DNA from: Zygnema cylindricum
Taxonomy: Eukaryota; Streptophyta; Zygnematophyceae; Zygnematales; Zygnemataceae
Direction: 5' to 3'
Assembly: GCA_037447655.1 (NCBI GenBank)
Contig: JBBHKE010003116.1
Span: 193,035-255,815 of the forward strand
DNA length: 62,781 nucleotides
Part shown: in pieces, positions 45,139 to 59,346 of the stretch
How the letters are laid out: each line of letters starts with the position of its first letter
Numbering within the stretch: position 1 is the stretch's first letter
Translations under genes and position numbers: made by a program
The notes under the pieces: model-generated
What the model was told of the DNA's origin: nothing
The model's database searches: none
The model's input: the letters and a program-made list of their open reading frames with translations, nothing else

Positions 45139-46508
45139 TAGTGTTGTGTATCGGGAAAAACTCATCGCGATGAAACCGATACCGATAGTTATCGGTTATC
45201 GAACGGTGAGAAACGGTCGCAATCGGGCACCTAAATCCGTACCCGGTCCGTATCCGGCCGGATCCGGAACAAATTCGGGTGCCAAATTCTGGGGCCGGCC
45301 GGATTCGGCCGGGTGATTCAAAAGAAAAAAAAAACAAATTCGGATACGGCCGAGTAATCAAAAACGAAAAAAAATGAATGTTTCGTAGGTACGTTACACT
45401 ACAGTACAGTACAAGTATGGGTATCAAACAAGCCTCCATACAAGTGTGGGACCTTCGGCACCTCGTACGGAACCTTCGGCACCTCTTGGGATCGGGTATG
45501 TGAAATAGGGTTTTGTGTTTAGGGTTGCTTTTTCAATAAAATATACAAAAAAAACAGATAAAATAAACCCTAAACATATGGTCTCGCGGAGAATACGGGC
45601 GACGTAGACGCCTTCGACACCCCTGCGGGGCCAAACAGTTGTAAGATTCACTACAGTACATATGGGTATCGAGACGGCCTCCATACATTTGCGGGACCTT
45701 CGGCACCTCGCGGGACCCAAACAAAGGCTGTAATTGGGTAACTAAAATAGGGTTTAGATGTTTAGGGTCATTTAATAAAAAAACCCTATACGGTCGCCTG
45801 GGGAAAGCGGGAGGCGGGAGCGACGTGGACCCGTTCGCCGTGCGCGAAACGTCGCGAAAAGTTGCACTATTCAATACAATACTGTAGTGTCCATACTATC
45901 CAACATTGTTGTACTTTGTACTCTTGGTATCGTGGAATGTATAAGGGAGATGTTCCATTAATTCTGTACATGTTGGGGAACGGGCGGGTACAGGTAGTCG
46001 CGAGAAGTCGAATCTCGGTTAACTTTTTTTTTCGTTAACTCGTATCGGGTACCCGGTAACAATTTTGGAGCGTGAGATAACCCGGCTGGATTTCGGGTGT
46101 TCACATTTTGAAAATAAATAAAATATTGGATTTGGTATCGGAAGTTTTGACTTGTGCGACCTCTGGCGGTCAGGGGTCCCGATGTATCGCTCTGGAACCA
46201 ACAATTTTTTATCGCTGATAAGTGTTAAATTTATACTATATAATAGCACTTTATATTATATTGTATTATAATTTGTATAATATGGCATGCCACGTCATGG
46301 CGTTCATACAAAAAATGACAGTTGTACGGTCTAAACTGTACAATTATCCCCGATAATTATCGTGCCCGATATTTATCGGTAATTCATTGCGATATGCCTG
46401 TTTAGTATCGCGATTATTCCGTTACCAATATACTGAATATCGATTATTGATAGGTAAAAAAAGGTTACATATTGGTTATCGACAAATGGCTACCGATACA
46501 AAACACTA
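45139..46508. mobile_element. hAT-like element, 1370 bp, with an internal direct repeat
   Basis: The ends are TAGTGTTGTGTATCGG and CCGATACAAAACACTA, the same family as 17576-18037. The 8-bp flanks CAAATTTC and AAAAATTC agree at 6 of 8. The interior has two related blocks about 245 bp apart (GCCTCCATACAAGTGTGGGACCT-type at 45431 and 45680, each followed by TCGGCACCTCG). No transposase ORF. Confidence 0.6.
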
Positions 46509-48561
46509 AAAAATTCCGTTAGATTTTTTTCGAGCTGTGCATGTTCGAAACAGGTGAATCGTAACACAAAAAACAGATTTAACAATGGAACGCCGGCATA
46601 CGTATGTTTCCTTTTAAGGTATTTTTTGAAACCACGTAACCATCGAAAACGCTGTTGGACAGCATACGTTCATTACAGACGGGCGAATCAGAAAGTCTTA
46701 GGCTCTTAGCATATTTATATATTATTTATGGTATACCCTCGGCGATGACGATTGGGGCTTAGATTTCCATTCGTTTTAAGGAATGTTCTCGATATCGCTG
46801 CTGTTTCAGGCTGGAGTTGCCGTCGGTGATTCTTCAAAAGTAAACAGGATTATGTTCATTCATTGTGTCATCTTGTAGTACACGTCATTGCCGCCATAGC
46901 ATTCGCTTTAGGGAGGGAGGAATAGTGAGTTGAGATTTTTTCAGTTAAGTGCTTTGGTGTGAGGCGAGAAAGTTAGGGGACATGATCACTAAGAAGCTTT
47001 ACAATTTTTGATATTTCCTGGTTCGTCTTGATTCTTGTAGGAATACATTGCAGAGAATGTTTTTGAATTCTAATCGCAATAATTAAGATCAAGATGAAGA
47101 GAATAGTAGCTAGAGAAAACCCTCATTTTTTTTTTTGAAACGCGGATAATAAATCACGCTCTCTTTTTCCAGCCTCAAAATGCGATCCTTTGGATACAAA
47201 ATATGTAACATGAGGTCAATTAGGGCGAAGGTACCATCATCAGATTATAGGGCTGTTGGTAAGTCAAATTACGCTAGTGGGAGAATATGTTCATTCTACT
47301 ACTAATGGTCTTTGGTCAACTGCGGATCCCTCTATAGATTCCAATGTTCATAGACCCAAAGCATTGCGTGGAGTACATGTGGCGTAAGGTGTTACGGGAC
47401 ACGGCAGTCAATTTTTGAGCAAAACTGGCTTATTTTTATAAAAGAGCAAAGTCAAGGCGAGACTGACAAGATTGCCAAATAACCCACGCTCTTTCCAAAC
47501 CGACATCTCTGTCCACACCACAAATCACAATGTTTACACCAGACAAATTATGCCCTCTTTTCTCAAATTGATGTTGCTTTCTTCAACCTCCTTGGTTGAG
47601 TCCATCCCCTGGAAGATATAGCTATGTACATGTCAGAATACTTCATTTATTTGGTGCACACCCCCTCCTGCAGTACCTTGGCAAATCCTGACACACGTAG
47701 TTGATACCCGAGTTAAAATGTTCTTCCCACGTAAAAACCTTCTTAATTAACATACTACCATGTTAACTAGCTTTTTTTCTTCTATCCAAGAATGAGTCAC
47801 ATCATATCTTACACCATATCATACTGTGGGACCTCACATCACATCGATTACGAAGTAAAAACAGGTTTAAACAGGTTTATAGGACAAGCGCAGAAGGCAA
47901 ATAGACAATCGAAGGCAAGAGACAATTGGAATTGAAAACAAAAAGGGAAAAACCCAAAAACAGTGCTGGTAAATGGAAAAAAGGAATCTGTCAACAAAAT
48001 CAGATCAAGAAGATTGTTCCAGCCCAATTTCTCATATTTTTTACGAGGAAACATTTAAACAACAAAAATACACCAATAAACTCGTGTAATTGGTGAAGGG
48101 CCAGTCATGGCACCAACGATTAAAACCATGTGACAAAATAGTCGTCGGTAACATTATTTTGCAGCGAAGAATTTCGTCACCTTTTTTAAATACTTTACAA
48201 ACTATGCCTGCTAAAACGTCGGGTTTTTTTTCTTAAGCCCTTGATGAGCTCATTGCAAAGTTGAGATACAATAATTTACTGCCTCTTCTCCTATTCGGTT
48301 GCCTAGAAAATACAAATCATTATGACACACAGCATCCTCTTTATGACTCTTTTACAATGGGCACTTCAAGGGCAACAGCTGTACAGCTGTTACTCAAAAC
48401 TGTTATTAATCCTACAATAGACACTGGATTCGCAACGTTTTGTAGGGACATACAATAAAATGAGGACATCATGTTTGTGTTTTTCTTGTTCTACATATAA
48501 ATATTCTTAAGATCGTGGACTCTAAATTGACATGCCGTGGGACTTAAATTGACAGCGGTTG
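46509..48561. other. Intergenic, nothing recognised
   Basis: About 2 kb of AT-rich DNA before the 3' end of the galactosyltransferase gene. Its short ORFs have no domains. Confidence 0.5.
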
Positions 48562-51500
48562 TCAGCTTTTGGCCTCGTCGCAACAACCGGAATCTCCTCG
48601 TTGTAATTTATGCCACAAGCACACCATTTGACTGGGTGACTGATAGTGAGATGTGATGTAGTCATTCGTGCACCCATATTGGCAAAATTTCCAGTTGTGG
48701 ACATAATGGACCGTCTCGTTGATGCCATATTGCATCACCCACATGCCCATACTTACATCCTCCATCTTAAACATCTGTTCAAAAGTACAAAAAGCGCGAC
48801 AAGACTGGTCGTCAGGAAAGGTATCACTGTCATAATTTGTCTCTGGGGCATGGAAAAGGTGGTGAGACAAAGAGAAACTGCCTACAACATGGGACAGACA
48901 GGGAGAGAAGAGAAGAGAGGAAGTGGGGATTGAAAAAATCAACAATTAATTGATACGACCAACAAAGAAAATGACGAAAGGGAAAGGAAAGGATCCATAT
49001 ACAGAGGAGGGCCCTTGGAAAAAGGGCAAAAAGAGCTCTTACCCGTAAATAGCCTTGAGCTTTCATATCATAGATAAAATATGCTACATCTCGACTAAGA
49101 ATATATCCTGGGCCATTGGCATATGGAGGGTAAGCTTTTTCTGGCCATTCCTGTATCATTCCATGCAAAAAAAAACTTCAAACCATCAGATAAAGTAGAA
49201 GAACTGAAAGGGAAAAAAAAAAAAACATAATACTAAAAAAAAGCAAAAACAATTCACTTGCCGACCACTGATACATATGGTCAGCAGTTCGACCGGGCAT
49301 GTAAGATTTCCTCTCCTCCAAACTAAAACAATTTATTTTTAAAGAATGGGAATTTGAGTTTGCAGATACATCTAAGGCTTCTTGCCATTGCACTTGCAAA
49401 TCTTGAGAGCAAGCAAATCTTAACAGTCTGAACCAAAATTGGTTTTGTTTGATCCGTTCCGTAACGCAAAAAGCAATGCAAGAAGGTAACGAAAGAAGCA
49501 AATTGGGATACACCATCGTTTATCCCAATTTCCAAGTCTTTAAAGGGCCATCAGGTCCTAACCTCCAATAACAATGGCTGACTGTTGTTTAGTACAAGTT
49601 ACAATAAGTTATCAATCTGATTGAATTTGGATGATACAGATTTAACTGAAAATTTGATTAAAGGCTATACAGTATGGACAGGCAATTTGTATTTTTGATT
49701 GAATCACAGCTTCTACATCTAAATTTTTGATGATTGCAAAGTCCGGAAAAGCATCGTGTTCTGCATAAAATAGATACAAAACTTTATTTACCACAAATAA
49801 TAGACTAGACTCTTAAAATCAATAATAGTTCGTCTGACTTTTGGGAGGCTTTCCAATGCTTCATCTTCTGTGCGAGGTTTCCTCAGTTATGAAGGGGAAA
49901 AAAATAAAAATGTTCGACAAATCACTAAACCATTCACCATCATTAGAGAGGTCATCACTAGTTATGACCTATGTATATTCAACAAATTTATAAATTGATT
50001 CTAAAACACTCTGTCAAGAAACCAAAAAATGAGGCAATGTGTCAATCATCTTACCTGGGAAAATTGTACCAATAAGAACCAGAACATGATTTAAACTTGT
50101 TAAAAAAAACCGAGACAAACAGTGAAGAGGGATGTGGCTATATGAAAGGCAGAACAACGCAGTTTCTAGTGCTCAAAACCATAAACTGTATTCACCTATC
50201 CACAAGGGGAGGGTTTCACCTTCCCTACTTCTTACCTCTTCTGTCACAGCCCATTTTCCAGATCGCAGCGGTCGGTGGAACTCGTTTATATTACCCATGT
50301 ACAGTCCTCGAGTACGTTTCACTTTTTGTATGTTTTCCAAAACACGTTGTACTCGTACAAAATTATCATCATCAGCCTTCATAATGTACTTCGCTTTTGT
50401 ATTCTCAATCTACAAAAATCCCCAAACAACAAGACAATGACAGAACGTAAGTCTTAGAAACAAAAGTTGTCTAATAGATCTAGTCATTTTTCCCTTCCTC
50501 TCTGCTCCTCCATTTCCTGTAATGGGAGCAAGTACTGAAAAAATTGTTGTCACATCAATTACCAGTAGCCAGATTAAGAAAACTACGACTACAAAAGTAC
50601 ATTTGATTGTAAAACCTGTTGACATCTCGACAACAATCAAAAGGCAAGCATGTCGCAGAAAAATGAAAACCTAGAAAACTGAAGATATGTTGGATAAGTG
50701 CTTACCCCCCATTCACAAATGGCAACAGTTTTTATAACAACAAGGTCATATTGATCGATGAACGGTAAAATGACCATATCTCCATAAAGTTCCGCCTCTT
50801 TGTGGATCTCAACATTCACCACTTTGCTCGGATGCTGCACAAAAAAAAGTCCATAAGCCATCTCAATTATGATGAAGCCTCACAACCTGAGTTTGAAAAA
50901 AGAAAAGTGAAGCCATCGGGCCAACGTCTATAGAATAAAAATAAGGATTTTCAAGAATCAACAGCTACCCCAAGTGTAACAGAAAAGAGGAGATTCATAG
51001 AAACTATCAACAGGTTGGTTCAAGGTACAGATTTGTAATAACTCGGCATCATCTGCCGAGAAAAAAATTAATTTGATGGCTTAGTATTGATACAAAATCC
51101 AAACAAAGACCACGAATGAAGGGCAAATGCGTTTCTATTACAAGTTACAGCACTGCTGACTGATACTAGCATTACATAAAAAATTGGTGTCAAAAACGTT
51201 CTACTCATAAGTAAATCGCCAGATTTTTCATAATGGAAAGATAAGAATCTCAAATTTCGGCTGTGGTATTGAAGTAAACAATACAACAGTTCTGTGATGC
51301 ATTATCTTAGATTTGAACTCTTCTACCCTATTGACACTATCAGTATTCAACAACATACTAGAATGAGCTCGGGAAGGATGAGATATGGTAGAACCATCAA
51401 CAGAAATGAAAGAGAGCTTCAAATTAAAACTACGATAGTCCGATTTTTTCATACGGTACACAGTTTTAGAAGAAAAATTGAAGCAAAAAGAAACGCGTTG

Positions 51501-54500
51501 AACAGTAGATCAGAATGGTCCACTGTTTTACTTGCGCTTCTTTGTTGTTAGGTGGCCCCTAGGACTTTTTTTTTGATGAAATGGACAAGATTTACCATGA
51601 GGTTGCAAACACAGGGATCTGACATACCGAATAAGAAAGAAGGTACTTTGCACCATGATTAACTGTTGGCAAGTTTGTTTACATGATTGCTTCACTAAAT
51701 CTATGTGTCAAGAATTTAGATCGGGTAAATCATGTTTTGATTACTCATGTTTTGTACTAAAAGTGACTTCTTCATTTAGTCAAAAAACCATTTTCTGAAC
51801 ATGGGATAAAAGTTATGTTCTAATAATAGAAAAAAACCAACCCTTGTTCTAATAACAGAAAAAAATAACTCAAAAGACTGACCAAAAACCCACCATTCCA
51901 AGGAAGAAGCGAACTGGGACTGCTCCTGATCTCACAAGAGGATACTGCAGCCATGTTTTACGAACAGCCAGACGTTCGTCGAAATGAGTACTCGCTGAGA
52001 GAACACCGATAAACATTTCAACTTCACCTTCTCGCAAAGGAGGTGCCTTCAAGGAATCGGACTGCTCGAGGATGGCCATCTTCAAGGGAGGATTTAAGGG
52101 AAGTGATGTGCCAATGAATGATTCAGCAATAAAATGTCCACCAATGTGCACAGCTGTGGCCTCCTCTACCATATAGCCCTGGAAAATAGGGAACAAACAA
52201 ATGTGAATTAACAAGTAAATAACTTACTTAACAGCAACATGAGCAAAAAGAAAAAGTGTACGCTACAAAAAGAGAGCTTGAAAAGTCATTACCACTTGTG
52301 CACCTTCCACAGCTACACAAAAACATGTACACCGAAACTGCAATAGCATCCACGTCAAATAAAACGCCACAAAGAATTCTATTACTAAGACTTTCTCTGT
52401 CAAGAAAACTGAACTGACCGAACGATATGGAAAGGATGTGATGTGAAGACCATCCACAGAGACATGGAATCCCTCAAAGCCGGCCCGTATTGTAAGTACA
52501 AACATTTGATTTCGACGAAAAGGGAAAGGCCATTCTGGGGCATCTTGATTTGTTTTGTGAATGAGGCGTTGTAACCAACCGGACGACTTCTCACTTGATA
52601 AATGGGTCTGGTCATTACGAGACCAGAGTTCACAGCGAGGAAGCCCATCAACTGAGTAACAACAACAAAAAAAAAGATAAATCACCAAAATTACAATAAA
52701 TCACTTGCAAAAAGATAGCAATTAAGGCTTAAAACAACTGTCATGTCCATTTTTGTAAGTAAACTCACAGGCTGAAAACCACAGTTGGCTTTCATGTGTT
52801 TATTGTGTTGTAACTGACAAATAAAATTTGGAGGGAGATAGCAAACATGGACAGTACAGCAGTTTTGTATACAGTATTCCTGATTAAATCTTGTACAAAA
52901 ACACTTCAAGATCACTTAGATCCATCGAACAAAATACTATCGCACAGTTCATACTTTGTACAACTGTATGACATACCCATTGCTCATCGTAAAAGAAAAC
53001 AACATAAACAATAAAGTTTACGGTCCTCTACATGCTTGCAGTTCTAGCCAGAGCAACGGTCTCAGAAATTCCGGCATTGTAAAAACTAAAGTACATGCAA
53101 AGTAGAAATACATATATGAAGTGTGCACTGTACAATGACGAATTAGAACAGTTTGTACACTTTGTTCCATGCTTAGACCAGCACATGCAATAAATTAGTG
53201 CGGAACGATAAATTTGAGGAAATGCTTCCTGCATTAGTGTGGACACAATTAGAGATTTGTCAACTAAAGCCAAAAATTATAACGGTACGCATCATACTGA
53301 GTCCAATGCATCCCCTTGGTTGAGTCACCAATGTATGGCTAGTTTAACTCTGGTCAAGAACTGAAAAAAACATAAAAACAGCCGGTACAATGACAGCAGA
53401 AGAACTACGCCGTTCTTCTGATTCTGTATTTACATGACCTAGAAATCCGAAATGAACAGTGAAGAAGAAATGGAAAATAACATGGTGACAAACTGCTGAA
53501 GGGCTCTCTCAACCTCATTTAATTTTGCTGGCCAAATAACCTCAGAGACTGGCACCTTTATACCAATAACAACAGGATCCACAAGCTTTTAATGCTTAGA
53601 AGAAACGGTAAGAGTAAGTCCTGAACCCTTGAACCACCTACTGGTGTGTTCACTACTCCCTCTAACAGCCTATTTTGTTCATTCAATCCCTTGAAAATCT
53701 TAAACTGCAACTTTAAGAGAGACAACCACCTTTCCCCAATTTCCAGCCGTCCTTTCCATGCTCTTAATGCAGTTGGATCCCGAAAACCATTAATTGATAT
53801 TCTCAAATACTGACCTTTCTCCTCTTCCGGTTTGGAGGGAATGCCGTCACACCTCTGGGCTGCACCCCATTGGCTGCGATAAAAAGTGTTATGTTCTACA
53901 ACAGCGTGACCACTCCAATCACCGGAAAGTCGAGGGTTGAGGTGAAAAATCCGGGGGGGATCTTCTCCTTCGATAATACGCAAACCCTAAAAAATTGCAG
54001 GAATGCACAGGAGACGAGAAAAACCTTGAGGATGATTTGAAGGAGGATACCAAGCAACAGGAGAACAACAAGAATCAAGCAAAACAGGCAGAGAAATGAG
54101 AAAATGAACTTGAACTTTGACAGAAAAAGACTCTTTGCAACTTCAGTACATCACTTCCTGAAAGATGCATGCTTGCATTGCATTCTTCTGCGTTGCTCTG
54201 TGGTCACTTTGATACAAAATTTGCATGTATCGTAAAGAAACCCACTATCATCTAAGCTCACACCAGCAAAATTGAGACATTCAAAGGTAAGCTTGTTTGA
54301 AACCAGCTGTGATGAAAATCCATAAGAACGACCATTTGAGGCTAATATGTCTTTCTGTGCACAATTTCCCTCTGGTGAGATAAAGCCTTTCCTACCTGCA
54401 ATTCCAAGACAAAGCCAAACCCTTGCCCCCTCGTTTCCATATCCACTTTCGACACAACACCCGTCAAAGTGAATGCCGATCCAATTGCTAATCCACATGG

Positions 54501-55852
54501 CAGATGCACAACTCCTCCCCTGGCTCGGATGTCGTCACCCGATTGGATAATGGACACTTGGCACGGTTCGAGCTTATCACCCAACGACTCAGTTTGATGA
54601 TCCCATGCCTTTGCTCTCATTGCCAGGTCAGCCATCTCTTTCTCTGCCTCCTTTTTGGCTATAGCACCGGCTGCAAACGCATCTTCAATCATTTTATCTA
54701 ATGGGGCCTTGTTAACAACGGTCTCCATTTTCCCTGCAGCTCCTTTCACGTCTTTTATACTATTGTCCAAATCAATTGCTGGCTTTGTTTCTGAATTCGG
54801 CAGTGAGATGATTGGTTGCTGTTTCTCAAGCTCTGCTGCCTTTCCCTGTCCTATGGCCTTTTCCCCCATCAATTTCCTGCTTTTGGCATCCCCGTTGGCA
54901 GGACCTGACTGGACCTGTCCTGTCACCATGAATTCACCATCATCATGCTGACTGCAGCCAACATTCTCCTCCCACCCACCGATACGACCTTATTATATAA
55001 ATCTATTCTACTCAAAAATTAGGCCACAGGACATCCCCAACCACAGCGTAGTGTAAGAGCCTTAATTGATAAAGCATATCTGATTACAAATCTCTTCATT
55101 GACAATATATCCCGCATTCATAAAAAAAATAGATGCTTGCGTCCCTCAATCAAGCAAACATTCCTATCCAGTCCTCAGGATGCGCCTTATAAAAATTGAA
55201 CATGGAAGAATCCATATTATAGCATTCTCGCAAGTAAAACCAAGGCTAAAGTCCAATTCTATGTCCATTACTCCTGAAACTCTTTCAAACCAGGAATGCA
55301 GGTATAACATCTGTAAAAGGCCAAAAATAAATGCCTTGTGCATAATATACCAACTTCCATCATCAAAGTTTTTAGACTACTGATGCTGTAGTCTGAAGAA
55401 AGCAGAGACCTAGATCTTGACCAAACCAAACAATTTCAATAAAGAAAAATCATTACTTCAACTAAAACGTGACACAATCCATATTCTTCAATTTTCTTAG
55501 AATCTCCCACTGAAGCTCCCACACCCGCAAAACTGACACTTTGAAAAGCCCTCTCCCCAGGAAAAACCCATTAGTATTGTGACGAGGTTATCATAAAATG
55601 TCAATTAAAATGTGTCACGTCACTATATGACCGTAATAAGAACTTCAATATAGACTAGTTGACCATACAAAGTTGATTCAAAGTTAACTTAGGTAGTGAG
55701 GAGCACCTTACGAGCAGTTCAATATCTCCTCACCTTGAATAAGTCGTGAAAACATGTGATTCCCCCAAAAGGAATACCAGCAATGTAACTCCTACTAATA
55801 GTCCGAGACGAAGGCTGATCCTTCTTCTCAAAGCTTCTCCTTTTCCAGCCAT
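48562..55852 (-). CDS. Galectin-domain GT31 beta-galactosyltransferase (hydroxyproline O-galactosyltransferase type)
   Basis: Nine exons: 55852-55734, 54951-54396, 53986-53815, 52651-52419, 52178-51894, 50834-50706, 50409-50236, 49150-49043, 48774-48562. They total 1989 nt and 662 residues, with GT-AG junctions throughout and continuous phase. A short cytosolic tail ([11 protein letters not shown]) and one membrane segment (about 15-32) mark a type II Golgi protein. A charged stem follows. The galectin domain spans about 185-360 ([42 protein letters not shown]). The GT31 domain follows: [14 protein letters not shown] (431-436), [25 protein letters not shown] with the metal-binding DDD (511-513), [11 protein letters not shown], and [11 protein letters not shown]. 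The last exon ends CQYGC...[11 protein letters not shown]. Motif order and length match the plant GALT2-6/B3GALT group, which add the first galactose to hydroxyproline in arabinogalactan proteins using UDP-galactose. Which paralogue this is cannot be decided here. Confidence 0.93.
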
Positions 55853-57291
55853 CCCTTTTTCTTTCTCCGGAAACAGCCCGGTTCCCTTTGTTTTTACAGT
55901 CTGCCGGTACTCCTGAGGCCGTTTCAAAAAAAAAATCAAATGAAATCTTCAAGAGGCTCTTTAAAAGACTGATTGGTTAGCGGTGGTTCTGAAAATTTTG
56001 ATCTGGAGAAAAAGAAGAACAAAAAAAAAAAAATCAGATTTGCTTCTTTTGTTTTCTTCTTAACTTAGCTTTTGTCATATCGTTTTGTCTGTCTGTTTCT
56101 TCAACTTCAATTTTGTTGAAAGATAATTTTGAGACACTTTGGATCACAAAACTACCTCAGGATTTAAATAGAGTTTTACTGATTGGTTTAATAACGTCTC
56201 AGATCCTATGAGAAGATAGATGTAATTAATATATTTCTCTTCTCAACCAGAAAATCAAAATATAAGGAACTATCTTTACCAGATAAAAAATCGCATTGAA
56301 AGACGCTACAACCCTAAAATGATCTCGATTTTGTGAATCTTCAAAGTGACTCACTTTTTTGATCAAACATTATTCGAAAAAAAATGCAGTGTCTTGCAAC
56401 AAATCTGCCGATCAATTTTTAGATAAAAACAGAAAAGGAAGTGCATGCAGAAATACTGATTGTCAAACCCTAAATTAAAGCCAAGCGATTGGAAGAGGAA
56501 AAAATTAAATATAAGAAAAAAAAATGGTGTAAAACACAAATTTCTGACTTTTAACCCAGCAATCACAAAAGTACAACATAATACAGTTCTCCCTGAGACG
56601 ACATGTAACAAAAATGTGAAAAACTAAGGGAAATGACTTGAAGTTGGAATTCAGTTTAAGCGCGCGTGGAACAGGGAAGGGGACAGGATGAAGAGACAGG
56701 CCACTGTTCAGTGTCCTCCGAATTTTAACAGACATTCATAAATTTTCAAAATTGATTGATGTACGGAAGTACTTGTACGACCGGGCGTTCGACCCTCCGA
56801 TGTTTCGTTTGTTTATGGGAACTATAACTACGGAGTCATGCCTACGGAAACCTAACCTGACTTCTAACAAATGCCGAATTTTCCATGAAAGTTGTGGCAA
56901 AGGACGCTTTTGTACGTGAGCGAATGTAGCATATATTTTTTTACGGAATAAAAACGAAAACAGGACGAAGGTGCATTTGGTGACAAGACAAAAATGATGT
57001 ACGTCAGCAACCAGCTTCGCAATCCCGTTCAATTATAATTAACAACTCGTTTACTGACGCGTAAGCAAAATACTGATAAAATAACGAATCAGAATCTCTC
57101 ATCGCACTTATCCAGCCATATTTCACACTGATTGGTTATAAACCTTTTCGAAGGAAAAAAAAAAGTTCCATGACGGCTAATGAAAAGTGCCACAAATGGC
57201 GGCTAACATTTAAGTACTTTCTGGATTATCTGTAATTAAAACATGCAGTGATGTACAGTACAGTACTGTAGCTTTCTACTTATAAATTTAA
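55853..57291. other. Upstream region of the galactosyltransferase gene
   Basis: It contains the 5' leader and presumed promoter of the gene starting at 55852. No other gene or transposon end was recognised before 57292. Confidence 0.45.
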
Positions 57292-58076
57292 GGCTGCGGC
57301 CCCATGTAGTTGTAACTTAGCGTACTTACTTTGTATTTTAGCGCGGATCCGGCGGACCCGGATTTCAAGTGTCTCTATGTGTTCATTCGAAATTATTACT
57401 TAAGTTTGTGACAATTGTATACGTCGACAACGCCCGTGACGGCTGTCACCGTGTACAATTTGTGATGACGCACCATATTTTCTTGAAACTTTTTGAAGCG
57501 TCGCAAGACACATCGTAATTTTTGAAACGATTTGCGGATTTGGTATGTCGCATGTCTTTGCGAGACATCGTTGACGTACAGCCTTGCACCCGTGGCTGTG
57601 CAAAATGCCTTGACGTGAACCTCTCCCGTCCGGCCGCCATTACTTCGCAGATTTTTCACGTTCGCAGACTTTTCAACTTTGCGTGAAATGACACTGCAGC
57701 GTCGAGACCCCTGCAAAAAAAAAACCGTACAACATGCAAGCCGACAAAAACAAACAAACCCTGTACTTTTTTTCGTCGTCAAAACTTCTAAAATCTTTTC
57801 ACACGTGGGAATATAATTTCAGATTGGTGTAGACGGATTTGCTTAGCTTAAAACACAGTGCCGATGTGTTTTATGATAAGCTTGAAAATGACGTGACAGT
57901 GGGTCGAAAAACCGCAAGACGACAAAATTTCGTACATCCTAAGTTCAAGAATGACGCAAATTGTACTTTACAAATTTGCGATTTCTTCGTACGGTCGCAA
58001 CTTAGGCAGTACGGCGCTAAGTTATAAAGGAAAACGACAGAAAAAAACCCGAACTTAGCCACATGGGGCCGCAGCC
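57292..58076. mobile_element. PIF/Harbinger-type MITE, 785 bp
   Basis: TIRs are GGCTGCGGCCCCATGT and ACATGGGGCCGCAGCC, identical over 16 bp. The flanking TAA is duplicated (57289-57291 and 58077-58079). A 3-bp TWA duplication is the mark of PIF/Harbinger. Interior ORFs on the minus strand (57396-57782) have no transposase motif, so the element is non-autonomous. Confidence 0.88.
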
Positions 58077-58214
58077 TAAGATTCCATTCCTTACGAAAGC
58101 GTCCTTTTGCCTATTCATACGGAATACAACAACCTGTCCAGGTTTGTATGAACTCAGGTTTCAGTCGATGTGAGATATGACCGACGTCGTTATATCATTT
58201 CCCTTGCTTATTGG

Positions 58215-59335
58215 CATAGAGGTACCAAACGTACGAATTTTCACTTTTTTAGGAAAATGCGTTAAATTTTTAAGATTTTGAAATTTTCGTAAAATTCGTA
58301 GCTTTCGTGTACGGATTGAATGTACGAACATAATGTACGAAATTATCAAAAAAAGGGTTAAAAGTACATCGTGAATCGGTGTTAAAGTTAAGGAATCGAT
58401 ACAGGTTCCCATGTTTTTAGGGTAGCCGCGATACTCCGTGTTCACATATTCGATGCCTGAACATGTGAGAACAGGTCAGCGCGATTTTCCTTCGTCTTTA
58501 TGACTTGAAATCAAATTTGAGTACAATTTTCTGCGCGACGCACTCAATCTTCCAGGTCGACGCAATTATCTGACCCTTATTTTGAACATCTGTACGAAGT
58601 AATGAGAAATTATAGTACGGACTGACACATTTCGTACATTACACTACCTAAAAATAGTCGGCATTAGAGTAATTAACGCTACAGTAGTTTAAACAATTCC
58701 AATATTAACGTAAATGTTTTTTTGAGTTAGGGTGAAGTTACATTTAGGGTTGAAATTTGAAAATGTGGTTATTTACTGCCGGACGTTCTGTTTGACTGTT
58801 TCAGACAATGCCGTACCAAGTTATTTTTTTCTGTCAGAAAATCTAAGTAACTGGATGACCGATTTCATTCTCCAAGGTTATGGGCGTAGACCTTGACCGT
58901 CGGATGCAGAATCGGATACATCGTCGGTAAAACCTTCCAGTTTGCAACAAGTGACCTGAAAGAGTTAAATTTTAGGAGCCTGAACGTATAGCATTGCACC
59001 TCGTGGAAAAGTAAATAAATATCCGCGACGAACGCGGGATTATGTTGCTACACGTGGCAGTGGCCATGTGCCTTCCACCAGCGTGGATGCAAAGCCCAGC
59101 GAAAGCCGCGGGAAAATCTTTGACGGAAGATATACTAAAAAACCGGTAATTTTATACATGGGCACATACCCTAAGTTGTAGTAGTACTTTTGATTAAATG
59201 TTTTTTATTTTCTATTTTATTATGAAGTCAAAGTCGGTCAACGCATTTTAAAAAAATTTGCATGTGTTCCGTGCGCATATATCATTTTTTTTTCGACGTT
59301 TCATGTGTGCGTTTAAAACGCTTGGTACCTCTATG
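58215..59335. mobile_element. hAT-type non-autonomous element, 1121 bp
   Basis: TIRs CATAGAGGTACCAA and TTGGTACC...TCTATG-type inverse (right end CTTGGTACCTCTATG) are bounded by a perfect 8-bp duplication, CTTATTGG, at 58207-58214 and 59336-59343. It carries repeat R1 (58420-58640) and a block at 58725-59080 that recurs at 62460-62781. No transposase. Confidence 0.85.
58420..58640. repeat. Dispersed repeat R1, copy 3
   Basis: It aligns with 1470-1685 in the same orientation, for example GAACATGTGAGAACAGGT, AAGTAATGAG and TAGTACGGACT. This copy lies inside the hAT-type element. Confidence 0.6.
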
Positions 59336-59346
59336 CTTATTGGCGG

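Noticed and set aside
57396-57782. 128-codon minus ORF inside the Harbinger-type MITE
   Set aside because: No DDE or Myb motif and it overlaps two other open frames; treated as non-coding interior.
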